From Flavipsychrobacter sp. (GTDB lineage: Bacteria; Bacteroidota; Bacteroidia; Chitinophagales; Chitinophagaceae), in NCBI GenBank assembly GCA_031292525.1, contig JARLGY010000045.1:124001-188000 (forward strand): a stretch of DNA of 64,000 nt, written 5' to 3'. Below the pieces are notes generated by a model. It had not been told where the DNA came from and made no database searches. It saw only the letters and a program-made list of their open reading frames with translations. Below, piece by piece: positions 1 to 8,170 of the stretch. The position numbers were made by a program, and so were the translations under genes. Every line of letters begins with the position of its first letter. Position 1 is the stretch's first letter.

Positions 1-3000
1 GCTAATGCTATCGCCCACACAAACTGGGCTATTACTGTTTGCAACAGGCACTGCAGGAAGAGCTTTAGTAGCAACCGTTACAGAATCATGCGCTACACAT
101 CCGTTTGGAGCGGTGATGGTCACTTTGTATTTTCCGCTGCTAGTGTTTGTTGATGGGAAGCCAGGATTCTTAATGTTTGAGGTAAAGCCATTAGGTCCTG
201 TCCAGCTATAACTTACTCCTGTAGTATTTGAGTTTTCAACCAGTTTTAAACTATCCCCCAGGCAGGGACTGTTGGCTGTATGAGTATTGCCAGATGGTGG
301 CAACAGCACAGAAAAATGCATTATGGCTCCAACAGAAGAACACCCGTTTACTATGGCATATCCAATATAATCGCCAGAATCCGCAGCGGTAATATTAGTG
401 ATCATAGGGTTTTGCACACCCGAAAAATTTATTGGCCCCGTCCAGTTATAAACAACATTTCCTGTGGCGGTGATCGTGTCACGTAGTTTCATGGTGTCAC
501 CCACACACCTGGGCGAATTGCTGCTTACCGTTGGCGTTTGTGGTAAAGGATGTATAACTACTATTATAGAATCAACATAGCTGGTGCAGCCATTTTTCGA
601 TGCAGTTATATGGTACACGCCGCTATCGGCCATTACAACAGGAGATATATTAATGCTTTGTGTTGATGCGGTGAAACTTGCCGGTCCGGTCCAGGCATAT
701 GCAATATTGGGTGTAGTAGTGTTGATACCCAGTGCTAATGTAGCACCAACACAGAGTGTATCTTTGCCCGTTTTGGTGAGGTAACTCAAAGATTGCTGTA
801 CCACAACCTTTACAGAATCGGTACTGGAGCAGCCGTTCACAGTTGCTACTACCTTGTAATAGCCTGTGTCTGCAAATACCGCACTTGCTACCTGGGGTGT
901 TTTAAAAGCCGAATAAAAAGAATTTGGGCCTGACCACATATAGGTAGTGAGTGTATTAGTATCGTTGCTGGCAAGATTGATGTTGTTGTTGAGGCACACC
1001 GGACCATTGTAGGTAGGCAGTGGGGTAGGACTGTATTTTACAGCTGCAACCAAATTGGTTTTGAGACCACAAGTGCCCAATAACAGCGAATCAGTATAAA
1101 TGCCTGCATTGGAATATTGGGTATTGGGTATGCTCATGTTCTTAGAGACTGTATTAGAAAATCCAGGACCATACCAACGCGATACCACCGCAGTATTAGT
1201 GTTGGCCGACGTGATCTTTAAAGTATCGCCTTTGCATACCGGGCTATTGCTGGTTAATGCGGTATTGATAATTGTGACATTGTAGCCATCATCTATTGAT
1301 GTATCGGCAGGACTGGAGGCTATAAGTCTGAACCGGTAAAGAGTGGAAGAAGGTGTACCTGCAGGTATGGTACAGGTAATGTTACCCGCAGTAGTAGCGC
1401 TGGCAGTGCCTATGTTTGTTGCATTGGTAAAACTGCCTGTTGAATCAGACAATTGTGCTGTAAATGTATTGCCCGTATGGAAAGGGAAGGTAGTATGGTA
1501 GGGTAGTGTAATTGTAGTACCGGCACTTTCGCACGTTTGTGTAAACGGCACTGAGAAATAGACCACGGTATCAACCGTAGTGAACTTTGCAAGGAAGGCA
1601 TCATATGCACCTCCTCCGTAATTGAGTTGAAAACTGTTATTGGGTAGGTACAGGAATGTGCTGGCAGTAGCCCCACATATGTATATATGGCCCCTTTTAT
1701 CGGTAGTTGCACCATATATGGCATCGTAGTCATTGCCTCCATAATACGTTCCCCACAATTGACTTCCGTTTTTGCTGAACTGTTCAAAAAAGCCATCGGT
1801 AGTGCCACCGCCTGACGTACTTTGATAGGCGTCGCTGGTAGCTACATTGATGTTTGCGGTATGCACACCACCTGCAAAATATACACTGCCGGTGTCGCAG
1901 GCAATGCTGGTACCATTTATAAAGGTGCTGCCAAAATAAGTGCCCCATACCCGGCTGCCTGTGCTGTCAAATTTCACCAGCATGGCATTGTTACTGCCGG
2001 TGGTACCGGTTAGTGAACTTTGGAAACTGCTTGCAGATGCAATATAATTGGTGCTATAAGTAACACCAGTGATGTATATGGCATTTACACCATCGCAAGC
2101 AATTGCCGCGGCAATATCTATATCCCCACCACCATAAAAAGTGCTCCATTTAAGCACACCGGCATTGCTGAACTTAGTAACAAAGCCATCGTAATTGCCA
2201 CCGCCATAGCTGTTTTGGAAACAACCTGTAGTGGTAGGGAAACCACTGCTGTTTGTTTGGCCTGCTATGTATACATTCCCTGCTGTATCGCAGGTAATAC
2301 CGTTTGCCTGCTCCGTATTGCTGCCGCCAAAGTAGGTGCCCCACTGCCTGGCGCCCGAGCTGTTGAACTTGGCGACAAACACATCTATACCGCCGCCCAA
2401 GCTGGACTGCGCACTGCCGGTTGTAGCCATACCATGGCTGCTGCTGGTGCTGCCGGTTACAAATATATTATTGTTGTTATCGCAAGTAATACCCAGCCCC
2501 TGTTCTATACCGCTGCCACCATAGTAAGTAGCCCACTGCAAAGATCCTGCACCACTGAACTTGGCTATGTAAGCATCCTGCAAGCCGCTATCCACAGTTT
2601 GGAAGGCACCTGAAGTAACGCTAATATTAGAGTCCAGCGAATTGCCCGTGATGTAAACGTTGCCCAGCTTATCGCAGGCTACCGCATTGGCATAGTTGTA
2701 TGCTGTGATGCTGGACGTTGCCGATGCTCCAAAATACGTAGCCCACAACCGTGCACCCAAAGGGTTAAATTTGGTTAAGAAACTAGTGTACTGATACGTA
2801 TTGTGTAAAATATTCTGGTAACCACCCGTTGTTACAATATTGGTAGTGCTGCTGGTAACGCCTGCCATATATACGTTGCCGGCCGTATCGCAGGCTACAC
2901 CATTGCCCTGGTCTGCACCTGTACCACCATAAAAGGTGGCCCACTGAAGTGTGGGGTCTATAACTAATGTGCCCTTGTGCGGGGCTACGTCAAAGCTTAC

Positions 3001-3720
3001 TTTATTGTTTTTTACATTAAAGGTGGTGGCCACTACTTGTCCGTCTTCCTGTTGGTAACTATAGGGTTGTAATTCTGTTACCTTGCCCATTGGTGTTATG
3101 GCCGCAACACCGTCGGTACCTGTTTTGCTCACGCTATTAGCCCCACTGTACTGCAACTGTATATCCTGCACTCGGCCACCTTTATGTACCACAAAGTCGT
3201 ACTCTACCTTGTTGTCTTTTATATACAGCACCCAGTCTATGTGCGGGTAAATGTTTTTGTAGATGATCTTGTTTACCGCATGGGCTGTAGTGGTGTGCAA
3301 GCCCAGGTATTGCTCATAGTATTGCTGTGGTTGCTCTGCCAGGACTACTGCGTTAGCGTTGGCACCAGCAAGGGTTACATCCATCCGGTACATTTCTGTA
3401 TGTGTACCAGTGTCTGTTTGTATGGGCTTCGCAGCTATCTGGTTTTTATTTGCTGTTGGCGGTGGCGGCGTTTTGCTCCACTGGTAGTGCAGTGCACCAT
3501 TGCCAATAAACAGGCTCATTCCGGGTGTCGATACCTTATATTGTATATCGGTGCGGTGCTTGCCATACTGGTCGGTTACCTGGCCCGCGTTTTCAATAAA
3601 GCAGAGCTCATCTTTGTGGTTGGCAAAGCTTTTTGTGTGGGGCTGTGCCTGTGCCCGTGCGTAGTGGTGCATGGCCAGCATTACAATACAGGCAGATAGG
3701 TAGAGTAGTATTCTCCTCAT
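1..3720 (-). CDS. Giant secreted SBBP/Ig-like repeat protein (C-terminus outside window)
   Basis: The frame is open from ATG at 3720 to the window edge, at least 1240 residues, so the C-terminus is missing. Residues 1-24 form a signal peptide ending near ARAQ. Residues about 25-250 resemble the N-terminal domain (DUF7948 type) that precedes SBBP repeats in Bacteroidota. About residues 250-700 hold seven beta-propeller-like SBBP repeats, each with a W-(A/G/S)-T-(Y/F)-(Y/F)-G motif and a CD-x-x-(G/N)-N-(V/I)-Y strand. From about residue 820 at least six Ig/PKD-like modules follow, marked by variants of NSPVCxGD and WTGP. Such proteins are usually exported by the type IX secretion system and act at the surface in adhesion or gliding; the sorting tail would lie beyond the window. 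Function is inferred from architecture only. Confidence 0.85.
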   Translation of the reverse strand, partial: MRRILLYLSACIVMLAMHHYARAQAQPHTKSFANHKDELCFIENAGQVTDQYGKHRTDIQYKVSTPGMSLFIGNGALHYQWSKTPPPPTANKNQIAAKPIQTDTGTHTEMYRMDVTLAGANANAVVLAEQPQQYYEQYLGLHTTTAHAVNKIIYKNIYPHIDWVLYIKDNKVEYDFVVHKGGRVQDIQLQYSGANSVSKTGTDGVAAITPMGKVTELQPYSYQQEDGQVVATTFNVKNNKVSFDVAPHKGTLVIDPTLQWATFYGGTGADQGNGVACDTAGNVYMAGVTSSTTNIVTTGGYQNILHNTYQYTSFLTKFNPLGARLWATYFGASATSSITAYNYANAVACDKLGNVYITGNSLDSNISVTSGAFQTVDSGLQDAYIAKFSGAGSLQWATYYGGSGIEQGLGITCDNNNNIFVTGSTSSSHGMATTGSAQSSLGGGIDVFVAKFNSSGARQWGTYFGGSNTEQANGITCDTAGNVYIAGQTNSSGFPTTTGCFQNSYGGGNYDGFVTKFSNAGVLKWSTFYGGGDIDIAAAIACDGVNAIYITGVTYSTNYIASASSFQSSLTGTTGSNNAMLVKFDSTGSRVWGTYFGSTFINGTSIACDTGSVYFAGGVHTANINVATSDAYQSTSGGGTTDGFFEQFSKNGSQLWGTYYGGNDYDAIYGATTDKRGHIYICGATASTFLYLPNNSFQLNYGGGAYDAFLAKFTTVDTVVYFSVPFTQTCESAGTTITLPYHTTFPFHTGNTFTAQLSDSTGSFTNATNIGTASATTAGNITCTIPAGTPSSTLYRFRLIASSPADTSIDDGYNVTIINTALTSNSPVCKGDTLKITSANTNTAVVSRWYGPGFSNTVSKNMSIPNTQYSNAGIYTDSLLLGTCGLKTNLVAAVKYSPTPLPTYNGPVCLNNNINLASNDTNTLTTYMWSGPNSFYSAFKTPQVASAVFADTGYYKVVATVNGCSSTDSVKVVVQQSLSYLTKTGKDTLCVGATLALGINTTTPNIAYAWTGPASFTASTQSINISPVVMADSGVYHITASKNGCTSYVDSIIVVIHPLPQTPTVSSNSPRCVGDTMKLRDTITATGNVVYNWTGPINFSGVQNPMITNITAADSGDYIGYAIVNGCSSVGAIMHFSVLLPPSGNTHTANSPCLGDSLKLVENSNTTGVSYSWTGPNGFTSNIKNPGFPSTNTSSGKYKVTITAPNGCVAHDSVTVATKALPAVPVANSNSPVCVGDSIS

Positions 3721-3904
3721 GGGTAATTTTATAGAGATATAAATTTAACAAATAAACAAATACAATTACACTCCTGTATCAATTATTTGCAATTCAAAAT
3801 ATATCTTCCGCTTACCAGCATACAGCCCTACGCGGTAGCATTGTTCAGCTAGCGTCGGCAGCCAGAAATGAAGGTTCCTGTAAACACTACAAAATATTAC
3901 ACGC

Positions 3905-3941
3905 AAAAAAAAGCAACGATGATAGTTCATCGTTGCTTTTT
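3905..3941 (-). terminator. Intrinsic terminator of rpsP
   Basis: A 15-bp perfect stem (3908-3922 with 3927-3941, loop TAGT) lies 22 bases beyond the rpsP stop. Read on the minus strand it is followed by a run of T, the form of a Rho-independent terminator. Confidence 0.85.
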
Positions 3942-3962
3942 GCACTTACTAAGTATATTGTA

Positions 3963-4478
3963 CTATGCTTCTGCTTCAGCATCCTGACCGTTAGCGTCAG
4001 ATTCAGCTTCTTCAGCAGTAGGCAGAGATGATGCCAAACGGGCAGCGTTCTTTTCTTCTACGCGGCGTACAGATTCAGTCATGATACCATGGCGTTTTTC
4101 TGACTTGTGCTTGCGATGTGTTTCTTCGCGTTTAGCAACAACCACTTCATGCTCAGTGTTCCAGTTTTCAAACTTTTCCCATGCTGTCTTTTCATCAAAC
4201 AGGTTCAGGGTTACACCACGCATCAGGTGCTTCAGGTACAATACGCCCTTGAACGACAAGATACGACGACATGTGTTGGTTGGCTGTGCGCCCTTCTGCA
4301 ACCAGTGCAGACTGCGTTCGCGGTTAACACGTACTGTGGCAGGAACCGTTAACGGGTTGTATGTGCCCAATTTTTCAATAAACTTACCGTCACGTGGTGC
4401 AGTTGTGTTTGCCACCACTATGAAGTAGAACGGGCGTTTCTTAGACCCGTGACGTTGCAGACGAATTTTAACCGCCAT
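3963..4478 (-). CDS. rpsP: 30S ribosomal protein S16
   Basis: The 171-residue protein opens with [18 protein letters not shown] and has the S16 core motif [16 protein letters not shown], so it is a component of the small ribosomal subunit. The S16 core occupies about residues 1-80. The remainder is the charged extension seen in Bacteroidota S16, ending in an acidic Ala/Glu/Asp-rich tail. It stands alone here, without the rimM-trmD-rplS partners found in many other bacteria. A strong terminator follows. The start is fixed by the conserved N-terminus. Confidence 0.97.
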   Translation of the reverse strand: MAVKIRLQRHGSKKRPFYFIVVANTTAPRDGKFIEKLGTYNPLTVPATVRVNRERSLHWLQKGAQPTNTCRRILSFKGVLYLKHLMRGVTLNLFDEKTAWEKFENWNTEHEVVVAKREETHRKHKSEKRHGIMTESVRRVEEKNAARLASSLPTAEEAESDANGQDAEAEA

Positions 4479-4691
4479 AAATAATAGAAATTATTTTGGA
4501 TTAACAATAAAATTTGGATGGCGAAGTTATGATAAAAATGACAATCACCAAATAGATTGCCAACTTTTTTTGCACTTACACAAATATTAAGTTTTCTTAC
4601 TCATGTTTAGGCCCCAAAACTGCGCCTGGGGCGGCTAAAAACACATGCAAATGTAACAATACGGTAACAATACAAACTGCACCTTTGCACC

Positions 4692-4814
4692 ATGTTTTCT
4701 GATGCAGAGCCAAACTATAAACAAAGCAGGGTAGTAGATTATCTTATAGTATTCTGTATTATTGCCGCAGCGCTCTGCACAATAGCTATGGTTACCAACG
4801 TATTCTTATGGTAA
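4692..4814 (+). CDS. Tiny single-pass membrane protein (40 aa)
   Basis: A 40-codon frame from ATG 4692 to TAA encodes a polar N-terminus (residues 1-17) followed by one hydrophobic helix (about 18-39, rich in I, V, A, L) that reaches the C-terminus. The sequence TTTGCACC directly precedes the ATG, so the message may be nearly leaderless. It lies in an otherwise gene-poor 790-base stretch and has the same layout as the 43-aa frame just downstream. Family not recognised. Evidence is the coherent polar-then-membrane design; it could be a chance frame. Confidence 0.45.
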   Translation: MFSDAEPNYKQSRVVDYLIVFCIIAAALCTIAMVTNVFLW

Positions 4815-4942
4815 TTGCTGTAACTGGCCAGTACGTTTCTGTGTTTATTTAACCTCATATGTATATATTAATGAAAGTGGGGTATTAATGCCTAACTTAT
4901 TAGCTGTAACCACTTGGCATTATATTACTATGTTCATACTAT

Positions 4943-5074
4943 ATGTCTGAAGAATCCGAAAGACATGAACGATATGTAAAGTTTCACAAACGGACCCATT
5001 ATGTTCTTGTAGCGTGTTTATTAATAGTGCTCGTCATTGCTGCCGGACTGGTAATGAGCTTATTAAATCCTTGA
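4943..5074 (+). CDS. Tiny single-pass membrane protein (43 aa)
   Basis: The frame from ATG 4943 to TGA 5072 encodes a charged N-terminus, MSEESERHERYVKFHKRTH, followed by one transmembrane helix (about residues 20-41, VLVACLLIVLVIAAGLV) and a short tail. Positive residues before the helix suggest the N-terminus stays in the cytoplasm. It follows the 40-aa frame at 4692 and precedes hsp20. Family not recognised; length and composition are typical of small stress or accessory membrane proteins, but nothing in the sequence assigns a role. Confidence 0.5.
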   Translation: MSEESERHERYVKFHKRTHYVLVACLLIVLVIAAGLVMSLLNP

Positions 5075-5125
5075 TAGTTAACTGATTAAAGGACTTTACA
5101 TTACTTTTTCGTTTAACGAATAACG

Positions 5126-5140
5126 TGGCACCGACAAAGC
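5126..5140 (+). promoter_or_regulatory. Possible upstream sigma-54-like -24/-12 element
   Basis: TGGCAC and AAGC are spaced so that GG and GC are 10 bases apart, as in the RpoN consensus TGGCACG-N4-TTGC. It lies 130 bases before hsp20 and is weaker at the -12 part than a canonical site. Confidence 0.25.
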
Positions 5141-5222
5141 CGAAAGTGATTATCACTGTCACCATTACATTTAAACTGAAATTTTTTCATTTTTTCTTGT
5201 CAAAATTTCATCGTTACACGGC

Positions 5223-5238
5223 TGGCACAGCAGTTGAT
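5223..5238 (+). promoter_or_regulatory. Possible sigma-54-like promoter of hsp20
   Basis: TGGCAC-N5-TTGA lies 32 bases before the hsp20 ATG with the 10-base spacing between the GG and the -12 dinucleotide that RpoN requires; the -12 reads GA rather than GC. A second similar element lies 97 bases upstream. Inference from consensus only; no rpoN gene is in the window. Confidence 0.3.
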
Positions 5239-5269
5239 TTTTGGTATCTAAACTTAAAATATCAAAATC

Positions 5270-5743
5270 ATGAACAACACAATCATCAAAAACAAAGACG
5301 GCCAGCAGGCATCAACAAGTTTCAGTGGTCTTGTTGATCAACTATTTGACGACGGTTTTAAAAAAATGTTCGACGATCGCCGCTGGGGATTCAACGGAAG
5401 AGGGTTTAGCCCCAATGTGCCGGTAAACATTCACGAAACCGACACAAGTTTTGAATTAGATGTAGTAGCTCCAGGCCTTAAAAAAGAAGATTTTAAAATT
5501 GATGTCTCTAACGACAGGCTCACGGTGACGTTTGAACACAAGGAAGAAACCAAAAATGTCGGAGAAGGCAATAATTACGTTCACCAGGAATACCGTCATC
5601 AATCCTTTAGCAGAAGTTTCAATTTAGATGATACCATTGATGTGAACAAAATAGCGGCTAAATACACCGATGGCATACTTAAGTTAACGGTACCCAAAAA
5701 AGAAGGTGCGCAAAAAATTGCCAGAACTATTACTATAGAATAA
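5270..5743 (+). CDS. Hsp20/alpha-crystallin small heat shock protein
   Basis: The 157-residue protein carries the alpha-crystallin domain from about residue 45 to the end. It shows FELDVVAPGLKKEDFKIDV, the DRLTV strand, the Y-H-Q-E-Y-R-H-QSFSRSF block and the closing A-K-Y-TDGILKLTVPKKE motif of Hsp20 proteins. Such proteins are ATP-independent cytoplasmic holdases that bind unfolding proteins under stress. The N-terminal 40 residues are Asn/Lys-rich with little family signal. It is monocistronic: a terminator follows within 20 bases. Two RpoN-like elements lie upstream. Confidence 0.95.
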   Translation: MNNTIIKNKDGQQASTSFSGLVDQLFDDGFKKMFDDRRWGFNGRGFSPNVPVNIHETDTSFELDVVAPGLKKEDFKIDVSNDRLTVTFEHKEETKNVGEGNNYVHQEYRHQSFSRSFNLDDTIDVNKIAAKYTDGILKLTVPKKEGAQKIARTITIE

Positions 5744-5760
5744 TTTGTACCGATACACAA

Positions 5761-5797
5761 AAGGGCTGTCTCTGTCTGAGATAGCCCTTATTATTTT
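5761..5797 (+). terminator. Intrinsic terminator after hsp20
   Basis: The stem AAGGGCTGTCTC / GAGATAGCCCTT (one G-U pair) with loop TGTCT, followed by a T-rich tract, begins 17 bases after the hsp20 stop. It also rules out a start for the next gene at 5745, which would lie inside it. Confidence 0.8.
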
Positions 5798-5822
5798 CAA
5801 TCTATTATACCAGCCAGCTAAT

Positions 5823-6323
5823 ATGGATCCTCAGAACTCAATACTAGACGACAGGCGAATAAAGCTGCTCAATTTTCTACTGCAGAAAAACAAAATACCC
5901 AGGGATGGTGAGTTCAATATCAGAGAGCTGATCAATAATATTCCCCCCGATGAATACAAAAAACTGTTTGAAGAAAACCCGGAGTTTGAGCAGATGTGGA
6001 ACAGCGTGGACATGGCGTCTTCGTTATCTCAATTTCTTGTAGAAAATGGCATAGCCCGGAAAGAGGGCGATAACCTGCAGCTAACGGTTACGAGGGGACG
6101 CGATCTGCAAAAACAAGGTAATTACAATAAGCTGCTTGAAGATGAACGATATATAACCAGCGAAGCCAGGAGGGTGAGCGAACTTGAGCTGGAGGCCGAC
6201 AGGACTGCTCACAGGCAGTTTAAGATCAACCTTGTGATTGCGTTTGGTACGGCTATCGCTGCATTGTATTATATCCTCGAAATACTGGACGGCTTCTTTG
6301 GCTTTTATAAATACCATCATTGA
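5823..6323 (+). CDS. Hypothetical protein with C-terminal membrane anchor
   Basis: I do not recognise the family. The 166-residue product starts at ATG 5823 (MDPQNSILDD); an in-frame ATG at 5745 is rejected because it precedes the hsp20 terminator. Residues 1-140 are soluble and highly charged, with a helix-rich N-terminal half (IKLLNFLLQKNK ... FNIRELINNI) that could be a winged-helix-like fold, then a basic/acidic helix. Residues about 143-163 form one hydrophobic helix (INLVIAFGTAIAALYYILEI). It is therefore probably a tail-anchored inner membrane protein facing the cytoplasm. The orphan gene at 9606-10067 shares the layout and a similar Gly-rich turn before the helix. Confidence 0.75.
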   Translation: MDPQNSILDDRRIKLLNFLLQKNKIPRDGEFNIRELINNIPPDEYKKLFEENPEFEQMWNSVDMASSLSQFLVENGIARKEGDNLQLTVTRGRDLQKQGNYNKLLEDERYITSEARRVSELELEADRTAHRQFKINLVIAFGTAIAALYYILEILDGFFGFYKYHH

Positions 6324-6387
6324 TGAGGTGGAGAATACCCATTATCTGATACTTTTTACTGGTAAATTTGCTGTTTAAGTTTTATCA

Positions 6388-7161
6388 ATGGCACTGTTAG
6401 CAATTAATGGCATACACCTGAATGTGAACACCAAAGGCGAAGGGGAGCCTTTACTGCTGATACACAGCGTGGGGGGCGACAGTACGCAGATGGAACTCAT
6501 TGCAGAACCACTTTCCAGGCAATACAAGGTGATAATGCTAGACTGCCGGGGGCATGGACTGTCTGATAAACCAGCTGAATATACTTTGCAAGATCATGTG
6601 CAGGATATCATAGGCATCATGGATCACTTTAAACTGGATAGCATTTACTTGCTCGGCGTATCTATGGGCAGCTATATAGCACAAGGGGTAGCTATTGCTG
6701 CGCCAGGAAGGGTGAGCAAATTGGTACTGACCGTTCCCAAATCCAATGGGCTCACATCGTCCATACAGCGGTTAATGAAAGAAAATGAAGCCGAACTGAA
6801 GGGCTTAAGCTTTCACGAGGTGATCCTGAAGCTGCTGAAATATTTGACCTACGATGCTGAAGCAATGAAGGCGCATATAGATCTCTTTGAAACCAAACTG
6901 ACACCGGCGCAATTTGCAGCAGCCAATAAGGCCCTGGAAAACTTTGACTTCAGAACTGAGCTGCCAAACGTTACAGCTAAAACATTAGTGATCAGCGGAA
7001 AGCACGACGGACTGAACCCACCGGAAGAAGGGCGGCTGTGTGCACAACTGATACCGGGCGCACAGTTCATTGAAATGCAATATTCGGGACATGCACCCAT
7101 GTACGAGGAGCCAGCGCTGTACCTAAGCACCATTCAAAACTTTCTAACTGATCAGAACTAA
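6388..7161 (+). CDS. Alpha/beta hydrolase
   Basis: The 257-residue protein has the alpha/beta hydrolase fold. It shows the oxyanion-region strand LLLIHSVGGD, the DCRGHGLSDKP loop, the nucleophile elbow G-V-S-M-G-S (Ser about residue 93), an acidic residue in SGKHDGLNPP and the catalytic His in YSGHAPMYEE. It resembles 3-oxoadipate enol-lactonase/haloperoxidase-type hydrolases, but no neighbour belongs to a protocatechuate pathway, so the substrate is unknown. No signal peptide is present, so it is probably cytoplasmic. It is separated from the preceding gene by 64 bases and may be cotranscribed with it. Confidence 0.9.
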   Translation: MALLAINGIHLNVNTKGEGEPLLLIHSVGGDSTQMELIAEPLSRQYKVIMLDCRGHGLSDKPAEYTLQDHVQDIIGIMDHFKLDSIYLLGVSMGSYIAQGVAIAAPGRVSKLVLTVPKSNGLTSSIQRLMKENEAELKGLSFHEVILKLLKYLTYDAEAMKAHIDLFETKLTPAQFAAANKALENFDFRTELPNVTAKTLVISGKHDGLNPPEEGRLCAQLIPGAQFIEMQYSGHAPMYEEPALYLSTIQNFLTDQN

Positions 7162-7169
7162 TAAAACAA

Positions 7170-7640
7170 AAAGAAAGGGGATAGATTATTCCCGTAATTT
7201 CTACTTAACATAATGTAAATTATAGAACTTCAATCGGCCCGGCTTCCCTGGGCAAAGCCCAAAGAGGTCTGAACCTGTCGGTTCGAAGTGGCAAGCCGCT
7301 GGATGCGGCTGAAAAGGATTGTAGCGATACAGGGGGAATAAAACAGCTTCACCAATTGATGAAGCTGAAGAATAAGAGATAAACAGTTATTTTAAAAATG
7401 CATCTGTAAGATGCAATACGATTCTAAGGATAAGGACAATAACCTTATACAAAAATCGCTTAGTATGTTTGTCCATACGAAGTAGATTTAAAGCGTTAAC
7501 TAATCGGATTGTGGTCATTGCACAACTACCCCTTAGAAATGCTTCGGTTATCTACCCCTTAGACAACACAGGTCGATTGGTTCCACCCGGATCAACCTTG
7601 TTTGGGTAAGTAGCGCAAACTGCTTACCCTTTTTTAAAAT
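7170..7640 (+). ncRNA. Candidate large structured RNA of unknown class
   Basis: This 590-base stretch has no convincing gene. On the plus strand it is dense in short hairpins: GAACC-tgtc-GGTTC, AGCCGC-tggat-GCGGCT, CAGCTTCA/TGAAGCTG, TGCATCT-gta-AGATGCA, ATAAGG/CCTTAT, GTATG/CATAC enclosed by CGCTT/AAGCG, and TTGTG/CACAA. The last stem is an intrinsic terminator at 7604-7635. A 12-base repeat CTACCCCTTAGA occurs twice near 7531 and 7551. I looked for RNase P, tmRNA, SRP, group I and group II intron signatures and found none. The 5' end is uncertain, as no TAnnTTTG promoter is evident. It could instead be a long leader or attenuator for the small frame at 7673. Confidence 0.45.
7604..7635 (+). 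terminator. Intrinsic terminator ending the RNA candidate
   Basis: A GC-containing stem GGGTAAGTAG / CTGCTTACCC (one G-U pair), loop CGCAAA, followed at once by six T. The direction is plus, the same as the folded region before it. Confidence 0.85.
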
Positions 7641-7672
7641 TAATATTTCTTAACTATTATAAAGATGTAATA

Positions 7673-7783
7673 ATGGAACAACAAGATGACAAACAATTAG
7701 ATTACATGATGTATCCGACTATCGGTATAGATTACATGATGTATCCGACTATTCATATTTTACCATCGTCTGAGCCATCATAA
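7673..7783 (+). CDS. 36-codon frame with an internal tandem duplication
   Basis: ATG 7673 to TAA 7781 encodes 36 residues, in which the segment DYMMYPTI occurs twice, ten residues apart, coded by an exact 22-base direct duplication. It starts 38 bases after the terminator of the RNA candidate and its 3' end overlaps the convergent minus-strand gene by 35 bases. It may be a short peptide, a leader peptide, or simply a recent DNA duplication without coding meaning. Confidence 0.25.
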   Translation: MEQQDDKQLDYMMYPTIGIDYMMYPTIHILPSSEPS

Positions 7784-7940
7784 ATCCAGTCGTTTCAACT
7801 AATCCTATCTTTTTATTATTGTTCAATATAGATGCTGAACCTATTGGTTGCCATCCTTGCGAAATCCTTTCGTTTACCAATGTATTGAAATCAGAAATTT
7901 GATAAGCATACACTAACTGATACTGTTTTACTTCATTCAT
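7749..7940 (-). CDS. DUF1737-like small protein
   Basis: The 63-residue protein reads YQLVYAYQISDFNTLVNERISQGWQPIGSASI and ends in MMAQTMVKYE. This matches the layout of the DUF1737 family (Y-x-L-V, a helix with an Asn, GWQPxG, then an AMVK ending), whose function is unknown. The start at 7940 is chosen over a longer frame because it puts the family core at the N-terminus, follows TGTAAATGTTATG, and has a TACATTTG promoter box 28 bases upstream. The same upstream sequence precedes the gene at 9254. The coding sequence is AT-rich and lies in an accessory stretch. Confidence 0.7.
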   Translation of the reverse strand: MNEVKQYQLVYAYQISDFNTLVNERISQGWQPIGSASILNNNKKIGLVETTGFMMAQTMVKYE

Positions 7941-8015
7941 AACATTTACATTTTGTAGTTGAGAGGACAAATGTAATAAAGCTACCGTGATGGTAGCTTT
8001 TGTTTTATATATTTG
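7941..8015. promoter_or_regulatory. Divergent promoter region with central palindrome (module copy 1)
   Basis: On the minus strand a -7 box TACATTTG (7968-7975) faces the DUF1737-like gene; on the plus strand TATATTTG (8008-8015) faces the gene at 8220. Between them lies the inverted repeat AAAGCTACC / GGTAGCTTT (7978-7986, 7992-8000) where the -33 boxes should be, so it may be an operator as well as a terminator hairpin. The minus-strand leader is repeated at 9252-9314. Confidence 0.5.
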
Positions 8016-8053
8016 CGCCTTGTTTATTGTACTTATCGTACTATAGCATTGTT

Positions 8054-8170
8054 GCGGTTCCGAATTACCACTTTGCCTGCAACTACAATACAATTATGAT
8101 TATGGTACGCCCTGATACGGGCGTAGTTGTGTCTTTTGTATTGTAAAGGCTGTGGTAAGCCTGGAACCGC
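8054..8170. other. 117-bp nested hairpin element (module copy 1)
   Basis: Nested complementary blocks: GCGGTTCC (8054) with GGAACCGC (8163); TTACCAC (8065) with GTGGTAA (8152); ACAATACAA (8085) with TTGTATTGT (8136); and inner hairpin TACGCCC-N6-GGGCGTA (8106-8125). A run of eight T follows at 8191. Read from the TATATTTG box at 8008 it would be a structured 5' leader of the gene at 8220; alternatively it is a small RNA or a palindromic DNA element. A comparable element lies at 9355. Confidence 0.5.

Noticed and set aside
1410-1808. Long plus- and minus-strand frames in 1-3700 other than the repeat protein
   Set aside because: They are overlapping frames of the SBBP/Ig-like gene, which is open throughout in a single frame with clear repeats.
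5745-5822. N-terminal extension of the gene at 5823
   Set aside because: It lies within the hsp20 terminator hairpin, so the downstream ATG is preferred.
7270-7300. GGTTCGAA as a tRNA T-loop
   Set aside because: No acceptor stem, D-arm or anticodon arm can be formed around it; it is the 3' arm of a small hairpin.
7387-7476. Minus-strand 29-codon frame encoding a basic then hydrophobic peptide inside the RNA candidate region
   Set aside because: Its codons coincide with the stems of plus-strand hairpins, which better explain the sequence; no promoter box or conserved start context is visible.
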